DNA of 64,000 nt from an uncultured Bryobacterales bacterium (GTDB taxonomy: Bacteria; Acidobacteriota; Terriglobia; Bryobacterales; Bryobacteraceae). Made by a program: the position numbers and the translations under genes. The notes under the pieces are model-generated. The model did no database searches. It was not told the DNA's origin and saw only the letters and a list, made by a program, of their open reading frames with translations. Location of the stretch: the NCBI GenBank assembly GCA_937959285.1, contig CALGAR010000063.1, positions 60,083 to 124,082 of the forward strand, given 5' to 3'. This document shows positions 44,036-52,636 of this stretch, piece by piece (the first letter of the stretch is position 1; every line of letters begins with the position of its first letter).

Positions 44036-44398
44036 ATGGTCTATCTGCAACTTCTTGCCATCGGCCTCGCCGCGGGCGTCTTTGCGGGCATGTTCGGAAT
44101 CGGCGGCGGACTGATCATCGTGCCCGCACTGCTCTACTTGATGAAAATGAAAGAGCTGGAGGCAATTGGGACCAGTCTTGCGGCATTGATTCCTCCGGTT
44201 GGCTTACTGGGGGCAGCAGAGTACTACAAGAACGGGTATATCAACATCAAGTATGCGGCCCTGATCGCAGCCGGTCTCTTCTTCGGAGCGGTCGTGGGCG
44301 CGAAGATTGTGATCGGGCTCCCGCCTGTCGTCATCCGGCGCATTTATGCCACCTTCTTAATCGTAATCGCATGCCGGATGCTCATCTTTGGGAAATAA
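44036..44398 (+). CDS. Half-length TauE/SafE (DUF81) membrane protein
   Basis: A 120-residue membrane protein starting at ATG 44036. The glycine-rich AGMFGIGGGLIIVPALLYL and AIGTSLAALIPP are the N-terminal signature of the TauE/SafE sulfite/sulfonate exporter family. Family members normally have two such repeats and about 250 residues; this one has one repeat of about four helices and would have to dimerise. No frameshift is visible, so it is a natural half-size form. Substrate unknown. It lies directly before the non-coding leader of the pyrophosphatase gene. Confidence 0.85.
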   Translation: MVYLQLLAIGLAAGVFAGMFGIGGGLIIVPALLYLMKMKELEAIGTSLAALIPPVGLLGAAEYYKNGYINIKYAALIAAGLFFGAVVGAKIVIGLPPVVIRRIYATFLIVIACRMLIFGK

Positions 44399-44602
44399 AG
44401 ACCCGGAGCAAGAAGACGGGGAGGAATTTCCTGATGCTTGCGCCGGAGACATAAACCGCCGCTTCGTTACAGGTGTTTCCCGATCCGTAGGGTGGTGCTG
44501 CTAGATGCATCTTCTGAAACGTTTAGCGCATACATGGAGTCCACGGAACGGCGCTGTATCTCATTGCTTATCAGCGTTTCCTGATATATCGTTATTCTTG
44601 TA

Positions 44603-44630
44603 GGGATCTGATTCAGTAATTTCAGATCCC
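44603..44630 (+). promoter_or_regulatory. Leader hairpin upstream of the pyrophosphatase gene
   Basis: GGGATCTGA (44603-44611) and TCAGATCCC (44622-44630) are a perfect 9-bp inverted repeat with a 10-base loop. It sits at or just after a possible transcription start: TTGCTT at 44564 and TATCGT at 44587 are weak -35/-10 candidates with 17-base spacing. Together with the terminator hairpin 16 bases downstream it makes a two-hairpin leader. The rest of 44399-44602 holds no supported gene. Confidence 0.5.
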
Positions 44631-44646
44631 AAATTGCGAAATTCGC

Positions 44647-44680
44647 CAGCCGGGATCACTCTCCCGGCTGAGTGTTTTTT
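44647..44680 (+). terminator. Intrinsic terminator in the leader of hppA
   Basis: CAGCCGGGA and TCCCGGCTG form a 9-bp G/C-rich stem with a 6-base loop, followed by AGTG and a six-base T-run (44675-44680). This is a canonical Rho-independent terminator 30 bases before the hppA start. It either ends the transcript of the TauE-like gene or a short leader RNA, or acts as an attenuator for hppA. Confidence 0.75.
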
Positions 44681-44710
44681 CGAATCCGACCGACGGGGAG
44701 GACACGCTTA

Positions 44711-46948
44711 ATGCACTTTGAGCCGCATCCATTCGCGCTGATGCTGCAGGCTACGGAGGCGAGCGCTGGCGGAACTTATCTCGTGCTCGTCCTCGGGATC
44801 AGCATCCTGTCGCTGCTCGTAGCGGTTCTGTTTTCCAGGTATGTCATTACCCAGGATTCAGGCACTTCCGAGATGCAGCGCATTTCGAATGCCATTAAGG
44901 AAGGCGCCGAAGCGTTTCTGCGGCGTCAAAACCGCACCATCGTCAGCCTTGCAATCGTGCTTGCCCTGGTTATCTACGCAGGCTACCTCCTGGCCAAGAA
45001 TGACGCGACTCTCGCGGTGCGAATGACGATCTCCTTTGTGCTCGGATCTCTGTGCTCGCTCCTTGCAGGATTCTGCGGAATGTGGGTTTCGATCCGAACC
45101 AACATTCGCGTCGCCTCGGCGGCCCGAGGCAGTTTGAACCGGGCGCTGCAGATTGCGCTCCGAGGCGGGGCGGTCACGGGACTAAGCGTTGTCGCGCTGT
45201 CGCTGCTCGGCGTCGGGGTCCTGTTTTGGTTCTTCGGAGGCCTGGAGGATCCACGAGGCGTTCCCTCTCAGATCGTTGCATTCGGCTTTGGGGCGAGCTT
45301 TGTGGCGCTCTTCGCACAGTTAGGCGGTGGGATCTACACGAAGGCAGCCGATGTGGGCGCTGATCTGGTGGGCAAGGTCGAAGCAGGGATTCCCGAAGAC
45401 GATCCAAGGAATCCGGCGGTGATCGCGGACCTTGTCGGAGACAACGTCGGCGACTGCGCTGGACGCGGAGCGGATCTGTTTGAATCGACGGCGGCAGAGA
45501 ACATCGGCGCGATGATTCTCGGCGTATCCCTCTATCCGGTGTTTGGCATTCTCGGAGTGATCTTCCCGCTGGTTGCGCGGGCCTTCGGCCTGATCGCGTC
45601 CATTGTCGGAGTCATGGTCGTGAAAGCGCGGGAGGACGAAGATCCCATGCACGCTCTGAACCGCGGCTACTACGTTACGACGGTTCTGGCGTTGGCGGGC
45701 TTCTATGCGGCGGTACACCTTCTGCTGGATGGCAACCTGATGCTTTTCGCTGCGGGCGTCATCGGCATCGTCACGAGTTTTCTTTTCGTGTACATCACCC
45801 AGTACTACACCGAGTACAGATACCGCCCGGTAAAGGTTATCGCCGAAAGCTGCAAGACCGGGCCAGCGACCACGATCATCACCGGTCTCTCCGTGGGGAT
45901 GGAATGTACGGCGCTCCCTGTGCTTGTGATCACGGCAGCAATTCTGGGCTCCTACTACCTGGGCAAGGCTGCCGGTCTTCCGGGCGTTCCGCCGGAATCG
46001 GCTGGGTTGTACGGAACGGCGATCGCGACCATGGGAATGCTCTCGACGGCCGCTTATATTCTGGCGATGGATACGTTCGGCCCAATTACGGACAACGCTG
46101 GCGGCATCATTGAGATGTCGAGGCAGCCGGATGAGATCCGGGAGCGCACGGACCGTCTCGACGCAGTGGGCAACACGACCAAGGCTTTGACCAAGGGATA
46201 CGCTGTGGGCAGCGCCGCGCTCGCCGCGTTTTTGCTCTTCTCCGCCTATATCGATGAAGTCAAGATCGCCCTCGGCCATCAGCGAGGGATCCTTCCGGAA
46301 GAGGCGCTTGCGAGCATCCCGTTCACGGTCGACATTGGCTATGTCCCGGTCTTTACCGGCGCTCTCCTGGGAGCCATGCTCGTGTTTCTGTTCAGCGCCC
46401 TGGCAATTCGTGCCGTGGGCAAAGCGGCCCAGACGGTGATTGAAGAAGTACGCCGGCAATTTAGGGAAAACAAAGGTATCATGGCGGGTACGTCGGATCC
46501 GGACTATGGGAAGTGCGTGGACATTGTTACCAAGGGCGCGCTGAAGGCCATGGTCTTGCCGGGTGTTCTGCCTGTGGTGGGGCCAGTCGCTGTCGGGGTG
46601 TTGTACCGGAACTTCACGGCGGCGAACGGAACCGTTTCGGAGGCTGGAGCCTCGGGATTCGTTTCGACACCTGTGGGGGCCGCGGCGGTCGCTGCATTTC
46701 TGATGGTGGCCACGATTGGCGGTATCCTGATGGCTCTCATGATGAACAACGGCGGGGGAGCGTGGGATAACGCCAAGAAGTACATCGAGGCGGGAGCTTT
46801 TGGCGGCAAGGGCTCCGAGGCTCACAAGGCGTCGGTGGTGGGGGACACTGTCGGCGATCCTTTCAAGGACACGGCTGGTCCGTCGCTGCACGTGCTGATC
46901 AAGCTGTTGAGCACGATCACGCTCGTGGCCGCGCCGCTCTTTATCTAG
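44711..46948 (+). CDS. hppA: Membrane proton-pumping pyrophosphatase, K+-independent type
   Basis: A 745-residue integral membrane enzyme that hydrolyses pyrophosphate and pumps protons. ATG 44711 follows GGGGAGG by 9 bases; the longer frame from 44672 runs through the terminator and is not used. Motifs are GGGIYTKAADVGADLVGKVEAGIPEDDPRNP, here shown only by its key DVGADLVGK, then GDNVGDCAGRGADLFES, TDNAGGI and VVGDTVGDPFKDTAGPSLH. Lys491 in GNTTKALTKG is at the position that is Ala in K+-dependent pumps and Lys in K+-independent ones, so K+-independent proton pumping is predicted. About sixteen membrane helices. A strong terminator follows. Confidence 0.95.
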   Translation: MHFEPHPFALMLQATEASAGGTYLVLVLGISILSLLVAVLFSRYVITQDSGTSEMQRISNAIKEGAEAFLRRQNRTIVSLAIVLALVIYAGYLLAKNDATLAVRMTISFVLGSLCSLLAGFCGMWVSIRTNIRVASAARGSLNRALQIALRGGAVTGLSVVALSLLGVGVLFWFFGGLEDPRGVPSQIVAFGFGASFVALFAQLGGGIYTKAADVGADLVGKVEAGIPEDDPRNPAVIADLVGDNVGDCAGRGADLFESTAAENIGAMILGVSLYPVFGILGVIFPLVARAFGLIASIVGVMVVKAREDEDPMHALNRGYYVTTVLALAGFYAAVHLLLDGNLMLFAAGVIGIVTSFLFVYITQYYTEYRYRPVKVIAESCKTGPATTIITGLSVGMECTALPVLVITAAILGSYYLGKAAGLPGVPPESAGLYGTAIATMGMLSTAAYILAMDTFGPITDNAGGIIEMSRQPDEIRERTDRLDAVGNTTKALTKGYAVGSAALAAFLLFSAYIDEVKIALGHQRGILPEEALASIPFTVDIGYVPVFTGALLGAMLVFLFSALAIRAVGKAAQTVIEEVRRQFRENKGIMAGTSDPDYGKCVDIVTKGALKAMVLPGVLPVVGPVAVGVLYRNFTAANGTVSEAGASGFVSTPVGAAAVAAFLMVATIGGILMALMMNNGGGAWDNAKKYIEAGAFGGKGSEAHKASVVGDTVGDPFKDTAGPSLHVLIKLLSTITLVAAPLFI

Positions 46949-46970
46949 ACTTTCAAGCCCCCAGCTTCGC

Positions 46971-47008
46971 AGCGGATCCGGTCCCGCCGGATCCGCTCAT
47001 TTTTTTTT
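46971..47008 (+). terminator. Strong intrinsic terminator of hppA
   Basis: AGCGGATCCG and CGGATCCGCT pair in a 10-bp perfect stem around a 7-base loop, followed by CA and nine T (47000-47008). The T-run overlaps the stop codon of the convergent GH2 gene. Confidence 0.92.
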
Positions 47009-48752
47009 AGCCGACGAGGTCGTTGATCTCTCGAATGGCAGAGACGGCAAACTTTGGCTTTCTGTTGTAGAGCAGCACGCCATTGATCTCCTGTTCGACG
47101 TCGGTCAACTGCGTGTAGCAGACGCCCGCCAGATTCGGGATGCGGGCGATCGCCTTGTACAGGCCCCGCAGCCTCGCGAGCGCGCTCTCCGCCGTCGGCT
47201 CGATTCCGGAATATCCCCACGATCCGCTAGGAAGCTCATATCCCTCGGGATTGAAGGCGATTCCGCCGAATTCAGACAGGTAGATCGGGCTGCCGTTGTA
47301 GAGACATCCCGGCGCGCAGACCGGGGCGGCAAAGCTCGGGACCGGGACTCCGGGCCGTCCAAGGTCCCGGAAACGCTCGTAGAGCAGGTCGCCATTTTTC
47401 GAATAGTCATGGATCGCGAAGAGGTCCGTCAGTTCGGAGTGCTCCCAGCCATCGTTGTCGATGACCAGCCGCGTGCCATCCAGGCTGTGGGTGAGGTGGT
47501 ACATGGCGCGCAGGTGTGCGATCTGTCTTGGGTCTGAAAGATCGGGGACGCCCCACGACTCGTTGATGGGCGCCCAAATCAGAATCGAAGGATGATTGAA
47601 GTCCCGCTCAAGGACGGCGATCCATTCCCGGGAGAGGCGTGAGACGGTTTGATCGTCGAATGCGTAGGCGTTCGCCATTTCGGCGGAAACCAGGAGGCCC
47701 ATCCTGTCCGCCCAGTAGAGGTAGCGAGGATCTTCTACCTTCTGATGCTTGCGAACTCCGTTGAATCCCAGGGCCTTTGTCATCTGGACGTCGTATTGAA
47801 TTGCCTCATCCGAGGGCGGCGTAAGATTCGATTCCGCCCAATAGCCTTGATCCAGGACAAACTTCAGGAAGATGGGTTCGCCATTCAGCAGGACGCGGCC
47901 CGCGTTCACGCTGACCGACCGGAAGCCGAAGTAGGAATGAACACGGTCCAGCAGAACACCCTGGAGACGAAGTTCAAAGACAACGTCGTATAGCTCGGGC
48001 GCGTCCGGAGACCAGAGCCGCGGTTTTGCGATGGTAGCGGATGCCGATACGGCTGAACTTTGTGTATCGCTGCTGACGCTTGCCACGACTTGGCCGCGGT
48101 AGCGCACAACGGCCGTAAATTCGAGATTCGGACGAGGGCGCGAGATGACAGCGTGGAAAGAAACGGCGCCGTCGGTGCGAGCGAGAATCCGCACCCGGTC
48201 CAGATAGCTTTCCCCGACGGATTCGAGCCATACTGGCTGCCAGATGCCGGTTGTGCGGGAGTAGAAGATCCCTTTGGATTCCGGTTCCCAGTACTGCTTC
48301 CCTCTCGGAATCGTGATGTCCGGAGGATCTTCGGCTCGGACGACCAGCGTATTTTCCCCTGGTTTTAGGTAGGGAGTGATATCGAAGTGGAAGGGGGTAT
48401 GTCCTCCTTCGTGTTCTCCTGCCCGCCGGCCGTTGATCCAGACCTTTGCCCGGTAGTCCACGGCGCCGAAATGGAGGAGAGTCCGGCGGGACCAGCTCGG
48501 CGGCACTGTGAACGACCGCCGGTACCAGACCCGGGGTCGAATTCCGGGATCGCCGATCCCGCTTCTCGGGCTTTCGAAGGCGTAGGGGACCAGAATACGG
48601 TGAGAAAACGGCCTCCCGTTCGCCGGCCAGCCCTCATCGATGCCGCAATCGTGGTCGTCAAACTCGAACTCCCAAAGGCCGTTCAGATTGACCCAGTCGT
48701 CGCGTTGAAACTGAGGTTGAGGATGTTCCGGACGAGGTATCTCCTGGCGCAA
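47007..48752 (-). CDS. Glycoside hydrolase family 2 protein, cytoplasmic-type copy
   Basis: A 581-residue protein with the GH2 plan: sugar-binding jelly roll (VWYRRSFTVPPSW, HFGAVDYRAKVWING, GHTPFHFDITPYL), an Ig-like middle and a TIM barrel. Acid/base Glu is in APINESWG (about residue 398) and the nucleophile Glu in LSEFGG (about residue 495). Enzymes of this kind are beta-galactosidases, glucuronidases or mannosidases; specificity is not predictable. The start is a TTG at 48752 preceded by GGGGGAG 7 bases upstream; no Met or signal peptide is available upstream. This copy is therefore probably cytoplasmic, unlike its neighbour. It lies 3' of the paralogue at 48822-50621. Confidence 0.9.
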   Translation of the reverse strand: MRQEIPRPEHPQPQFQRDDWVNLNGLWEFEFDDHDCGIDEGWPANGRPFSHRILVPYAFESPRSGIGDPGIRPRVWYRRSFTVPPSWSRRTLLHFGAVDYRAKVWINGRRAGEHEGGHTPFHFDITPYLKPGENTLVVRAEDPPDITIPRGKQYWEPESKGIFYSRTTGIWQPVWLESVGESYLDRVRILARTDGAVSFHAVISRPRPNLEFTAVVRYRGQVVASVSSDTQSSAVSASATIAKPRLWSPDAPELYDVVFELRLQGVLLDRVHSYFGFRSVSVNAGRVLLNGEPIFLKFVLDQGYWAESNLTPPSDEAIQYDVQMTKALGFNGVRKHQKVEDPRYLYWADRMGLLVSAEMANAYAFDDQTVSRLSREWIAVLERDFNHPSILIWAPINESWGVPDLSDPRQIAHLRAMYHLTHSLDGTRLVIDNDGWEHSELTDLFAIHDYSKNGDLLYERFRDLGRPGVPVPSFAAPVCAPGCLYNGSPIYLSEFGGIAFNPEGYELPSGSWGYSGIEPTAESALARLRGLYKAIARIPNLAGVCYTQLTDVEQEINGVLLYNRKPKFAVSAIREINDLVG

Positions 48753-48796
48753 GACACAGCTCCCCCTTTGGCAAGGACGCCTGGACCCGCCCGGCT

Positions 48797-48820
48797 CTTT
48801 CCTTCTTTGTAAGGAAAGAC
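48797..48820. terminator. Hairpin between the two GH2 genes
   Basis: TCTTTCCTT, loop CTTTGT, AAGGAAAGA form a perfect 9-bp stem directly after the stop of the upstream GH2 gene. There is no clear T-run, so partial termination or processing between the paralogues is a guess. Confidence 0.4.
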
Positions 48821-48821
48821 G

Positions 48822-50621
48822 TTATTGCAGCAGCCCGTTGAGCTTGCGCAGAACCTCCGGATCGAACTTGGGCTTTCGATCGTAGGTCATCAGACCGTTA
48901 ATCTCTTGCTCAACGTCTGTAAGCTGTGTGTAACAGATGCCCGCGAACGCGGGAATGCGCGCGATTGCCTCATAAAGACCGCGCAGGCGGTTAATGGCTG
49001 CTTCGGCCGTTTTCTCCACGCCGGCATAGCCCCAGGCGTCATCGGGCACCTTTGACCCTGGAGCGATGTAGGCAATGCCGCCGAACTCGGAGAGAACGAC
49101 GGGAGTGTTGTTATACGTGAAGCCCGGGGCTAAGGCCGGCCGGGCATTGTCTGGCACGCCCGCTCCCGGCTTGCCGAGGTTCTTGTACTTCTCATACAGG
49201 ATCTCGCCCGACCGAGCATAGTCGTGGATGGCAAAGAGGTCGGTCATGTCGGTATGCTCCCAGCCATCGTTATCGATGACAGGCCGCGTTGGGTCGAGAG
49301 ACTTGGTGAGCAGGTAGTTGGCGCGAAGGTGAGCCCTTTGACGGGGATCGTTCAGATTCGGCGTACCCCAGCTTTCGTTGATCGGAACCCACATGACCAC
49401 GGACGGATGGTTGTAGTCGCGCTGTACCGCTTCAATCCACTCCCGCGTGAACCGTTCGAGATACTGGTCATCGAACAGATAGGCATTCGCCATCTCGGAC
49501 GAGACCAGCAGCCCCATCTTGTCCGCCCAGTACAGGTAGCGCGGGTCTTCAATCTTCTGGTGCTTCCGGGCCCCGTTGAAGCCCATTTCCTTCGTCATTC
49601 TGATGTCGTATTGGATTGCCTCGTCGCTGGGGGGCGTCAGCAGACTATCCGGCCAATACCCCTGATCGAGCACCATCTTGAGGTAGATCGGGCGGTCGTT
49701 CAGATGGAAGCGATTTCCACGAATTGAGATCGACCGGAATCCGAAGTATGACTTGACGCGATCCACGACAACGCCTCCCTTTCGGAGCTCAAACGTCACG
49801 TCATACAGATTCGGCGAGGCTGGAGACCAGAGCCGGGGATTCTTGACAAAGGCTGCTGACGCTGCCTGCCCATTGACGACCTGCCCCGAGCCAGAGCCCG
49901 CTTGCACCTTCTCCGACAAAACGATCGCGTGAAACTCGAGGTCTGGCTGTGGCCGCGCGATCCGCGCTTCGAACGTGACCGTCCCCTCGTTCGAGGGCGT
50001 GATCCGTACAGACTCCAGATAGCTTTCCCCAGCCGCTTCGATCCAGACAGGCTGCCAGATGCCGGTAGTCCGGGTATAAAAAATGCCGCGCGATTTCGGC
50101 TCCCAGTACTGTTTGCCTCGCGGAAGTGCCCGGTCCGTTGGATAGTCCTCCGCCCGGACGACCACCGTATTTGCGCCAGTCTGAGTGAGTTCGGTTACGT
50201 CAAAGCGAAAGGGCGTATGGCCGCCGTCGTGCCGTCCCGCATGATGCCCGTTCACCCATACGTCGGCACGATAGTCCACCGCTCCGAAATGCAGCAGGAT
50301 CCGCCGTCCCTTCCAGGCGGGAGGCAGGTTGAAACTGCGGCGGTACCAGACATAGGGATGGAAGGAGGTATCTCCGATTCCGCTCTTTGGAGATTCAAAA
50401 CAGTAGGGGACAAGAATGTTGCGGGAAAACTTCCGCTGTCCGGAGCCCCAGTTTTCAGCAAGACCAACGTTTTTGTCGTCGAACTCGAACTCCCAGGTCC
50501 CGTTCAATGTCATCCACTGTTCCCGCTCGAACTGCGGTTGCGGATATTCGGGTCGCGGAATCTGTTGCGCGGGGCAAACCCACGCGGCGAGCAAAAGAAT
50601 TAGCAGACGGCGGCGCAGCAT
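48822..50621 (-). CDS. Glycoside hydrolase family 2 protein, exported copy
   Basis: A 599-residue GH2 enzyme, a close paralogue of the adjacent gene along its whole length (shared SYFGFRS, VLDQGYW, LTPPSDEAIQYD, RKHQK, YLYWAD, VIDNDGWEH and CYTQLTDVEQEING). ATG 50621 starts a signal peptide (RRRLLILLLAAWVCPAQQ); GGAGG lies 14 bases upstream, a little far. Catalytic Glu residues lie in PINESWG (about 415) and LSEFGG (about 512). It is probably periplasmic or secreted and acts on plant- or microbe-derived glycosides. Together the two copies suggest hydrolysis of one substrate class on both sides of the inner membrane. Confidence 0.92.
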   Translation of the reverse strand: MLRRRLLILLLAAWVCPAQQIPRPEYPQPQFEREQWMTLNGTWEFEFDDKNVGLAENWGSGQRKFSRNILVPYCFESPKSGIGDTSFHPYVWYRRSFNLPPAWKGRRILLHFGAVDYRADVWVNGHHAGRHDGGHTPFRFDVTELTQTGANTVVVRAEDYPTDRALPRGKQYWEPKSRGIFYTRTTGIWQPVWIEAAGESYLESVRITPSNEGTVTFEARIARPQPDLEFHAIVLSEKVQAGSGSGQVVNGQAASAAFVKNPRLWSPASPNLYDVTFELRKGGVVVDRVKSYFGFRSISIRGNRFHLNDRPIYLKMVLDQGYWPDSLLTPPSDEAIQYDIRMTKEMGFNGARKHQKIEDPRYLYWADKMGLLVSSEMANAYLFDDQYLERFTREWIEAVQRDYNHPSVVMWVPINESWGTPNLNDPRQRAHLRANYLLTKSLDPTRPVIDNDGWEHTDMTDLFAIHDYARSGEILYEKYKNLGKPGAGVPDNARPALAPGFTYNNTPVVLSEFGGIAYIAPGSKVPDDAWGYAGVEKTAEAAINRLRGLYEAIARIPAFAGICYTQLTDVEQEINGLMTYDRKPKFDPEVLRKLNGLLQ

Positions 50622-50795
50622 TATCGGATGTAAATCCTCCAAAGTGCGATTATATCCGCGAGGTCTTATCTCCCGTGAAAGACCGGAATAGGTAAATCGA
50701 ACCTTTATATCTGTAATACACGCAGGGAATAGAATTTGCGCAGCTTAGATGATCTGCGAGAGCCACGGATACGTCTTTGCAGGGTGTTTCAAAAA

Positions 50796-50825
50796 TTGAC
50801 ATCGCGATTCGGAATATGATATCTG
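50796..50825 (+). promoter_or_regulatory. Probable sigma70-type promoter of the nuo operon
   Basis: A perfect TTGACA at 50796-50801 is followed 18 bases later by TATCTG (50820-50825), a partial -10. It lies 22 bases before the nuoC start, fitting a short leader. The -10 assignment is weak because neighbouring ATATCT and GATATC are alternatives. Confidence 0.5.
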
Positions 50826-50846
50826 TGGTTTCTTTCCAGGTGTGTG

Positions 50847-51494
50847 ATGGCTGACGAGCAGAAACCCGAGAGTTCGCCGGAGCCTGTAGCCGGCACTCCC
50901 GGCGACGCCAAGGCCATTCCGCCCAAGCCTCCTGCTGCAAGCCCCACGTCAGCCGCCAAGCCGCACGCTCCAAAAGCCCCAGCCGTGATGGCGACAACAC
51001 CGTGGGAGAGTAGTCTGACCGAGCTGTTGAAGAGTCACTTCGGCGATTCGATTACGGAGTTTTCCTCCTATCTTGGGCAGAACTTCCTCGTAGTCAGACC
51101 CGAAGCAGTCAACGCCGTCCTCGAGTTTTTGAAGCTGGAAGCAGACTTCGACTACCTTGTGGACATCACTGCTGTCGACTATCCAAAACGCGCGGAACGC
51201 TTCGACCTCATCTACATCCTCTACAGCTACTCCCGGAACGAGCGCATCCGCGTGAAGACGATGATTCCGGACGGCTATAGACCAAAGAGCGCAACTTCCG
51301 TTCATCTCGGCGCCGACTGGCTGGAGCGTGAAGTCTTCGACATGTTTGGCATCGAGTTTGACGGCCACCCGCACATGAAGCGGATTCTGCTGCCGGATGA
51401 GTGGCAGGGACATCCGCTGCGCAAGGATTACAGCATTCTGGACGTAGATCGCCGGTGGGTTCAGGAGAACCTGGGCATCGAAGTCGGGCAGTAG
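50847..51494 (+). CDS. nuoC: NADH-quinone oxidoreductase subunit C
   Basis: A 215-residue complex I hydrophilic subunit (30 kDa type). The conserved signature lies in REVFDMFGIEFDGHPHMKRI and LLPDEWQGHPLRKDY. The first 45-50 residues are a Pro/Ala/Lys-rich extension without predicted structure, absent from the E. coli protein. ATG 50847 is used; a GTG directly before it is possible. It opens the nuoC-D-I-J-K-L-M-N-H cluster; normally nuoA and nuoB precede it but here the upstream neighbour is a GH2 gene on the other strand. Confidence 0.95.
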   Translation: MADEQKPESSPEPVAGTPGDAKAIPPKPPAASPTSAAKPHAPKAPAVMATTPWESSLTELLKSHFGDSITEFSSYLGQNFLVVRPEAVNAVLEFLKLEADFDYLVDITAVDYPKRAERFDLIYILYSYSRNERIRVKTMIPDGYRPKSATSVHLGADWLEREVFDMFGIEFDGHPHMKRILLPDEWQGHPLRKDYSILDVDRRWVQENLGIEVGQ

Positions 51495-51498
51495 GGCG

Positions 51499-52611
51499 AT
51501 GGCCGGATCGACGTTCCTAGACTCGTCTGAACTTGTCCTCAACATGGGGCCGCAGCACCCTTCGACGCATGGCGTGCTGCGCGTGATCCTGAAGCTGGAC
51601 GGAGAGAAGGTAATCGGTACGGAGTGCGTCATCGGCTACCTCCATCGCGGCGTCGAGAAAATCGGTGAGAACCGGACTTACGTTCAATTCGCCCCCTATG
51701 TAGACCGCATGGACTATGTGGCGGCCGTCTCGAACGGTCTTGGCTATTGCCTGGCTGTAGAGAAGCTGCTGAGTGTAGAAGCTCCGCCGCGCGCGCAGGT
51801 GACGCGGGTGATTCTCACAGAGCTGAACCGGATTGCCAGCCACCTGCTGTGGCTCGGGACTCATGCGTTGGATATCGGCGCGATCACTCCACTGTTTTAC
51901 ACGCTCCGGGAACGTGAGGAAGTTCTCAAGATCTTTGAGAAGTACTGCGGCGCGAGGCTGACTACGCACGCGTTTCGCATCGGCGGGCTTCAGTACGAAC
52001 TGTACGACGGCTTCGAAGAGGATGTCGCAAAGTTTTGCGACATGTTTCTGCCCAAGGTGGATGAGTACGAGGAGCTGCTGACTGACAATCGCATCTGGGT
52101 AGAGCGTCTCAAGGGTGTAGGAATTCTGACCGCGGAGCAGTGCAAGGCTTACGGTGTAACGGGGCCTGTGCTTCGGGCGGCCGGCGTGGCGTGGGATCTC
52201 CGCAAGGCGCAGCCCTACAGCGGCTACGAGCAGTACGACTTCGACATCCCTATTAGGCAGAACGGCGACACGTTTGACCGATACATCGTCCGTATGGAGG
52301 AGATGCGGCAGAGCGTACGCATCATCCGACAGGCGCTCGAGCGGATCGAGCCGGGGCCAATCATGGCGAAGGTCCCGAAGGTGATCAAGCCGCCGGTCGG
52401 GGAAGTGTACGTATCCATCGAGGCGCCGAAGGGCGAGCTCGGCTACTTCATCGTCAGCGATGGTTCCACGCAGCCATACCGTGTTCGAGTGCGCCCACCG
52501 TCATTTGTGAACCTGCAGGCGCTGGATCAGATGTGCCGGGGCGCGCTGGTCGCTGACGTGGTTGCGATTATCGGTACGATTGATATTGTACTGGGGGAGG
52601 TTGACCGCTGA
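51499..52611 (+). CDS. nuoD: NADH-quinone oxidoreductase subunit D
   Basis: A 370-residue 49 kDa-type subunit that helps form the quinone-binding cavity. It has NMGPQHPSTHGVLR, GYLHRGVEKIGEN and the ending DIVLGEVDR with the conserved C-terminal Arg. It starts 4 bases after the nuoC stop. C and D are separate genes, not fused as in E. coli. Confidence 0.97.
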   Translation: MAGSTFLDSSELVLNMGPQHPSTHGVLRVILKLDGEKVIGTECVIGYLHRGVEKIGENRTYVQFAPYVDRMDYVAAVSNGLGYCLAVEKLLSVEAPPRAQVTRVILTELNRIASHLLWLGTHALDIGAITPLFYTLREREEVLKIFEKYCGARLTTHAFRIGGLQYELYDGFEEDVAKFCDMFLPKVDEYEELLTDNRIWVERLKGVGILTAEQCKAYGVTGPVLRAAGVAWDLRKAQPYSGYEQYDFDIPIRQNGDTFDRYIVRMEEMRQSVRIIRQALERIEPGPIMAKVPKVIKPPVGEVYVSIEAPKGELGYFIVSDGSTQPYRVRVRPPSFVNLQALDQMCRGALVADVVAIIGTIDIVLGEVDR

Positions 52612-52636
52612 GCCTCGCCGGTTCGGAAAAACTGGT

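Noticed and set aside
44399..44710. Fluoride riboswitch in the hppA leader
   Set aside because: Pyrophosphatase genes can carry one, but the conserved GG-GATGG and CTGATG-type segments of the crcB motif are not present in the expected arrangement.
45320..46891. 523-codon open frame on the minus strand opposite hppA
   Set aside because: Antisense to a clear membrane pyrophosphatase; composition is Arg/His-rich shadow sequence with no motif.
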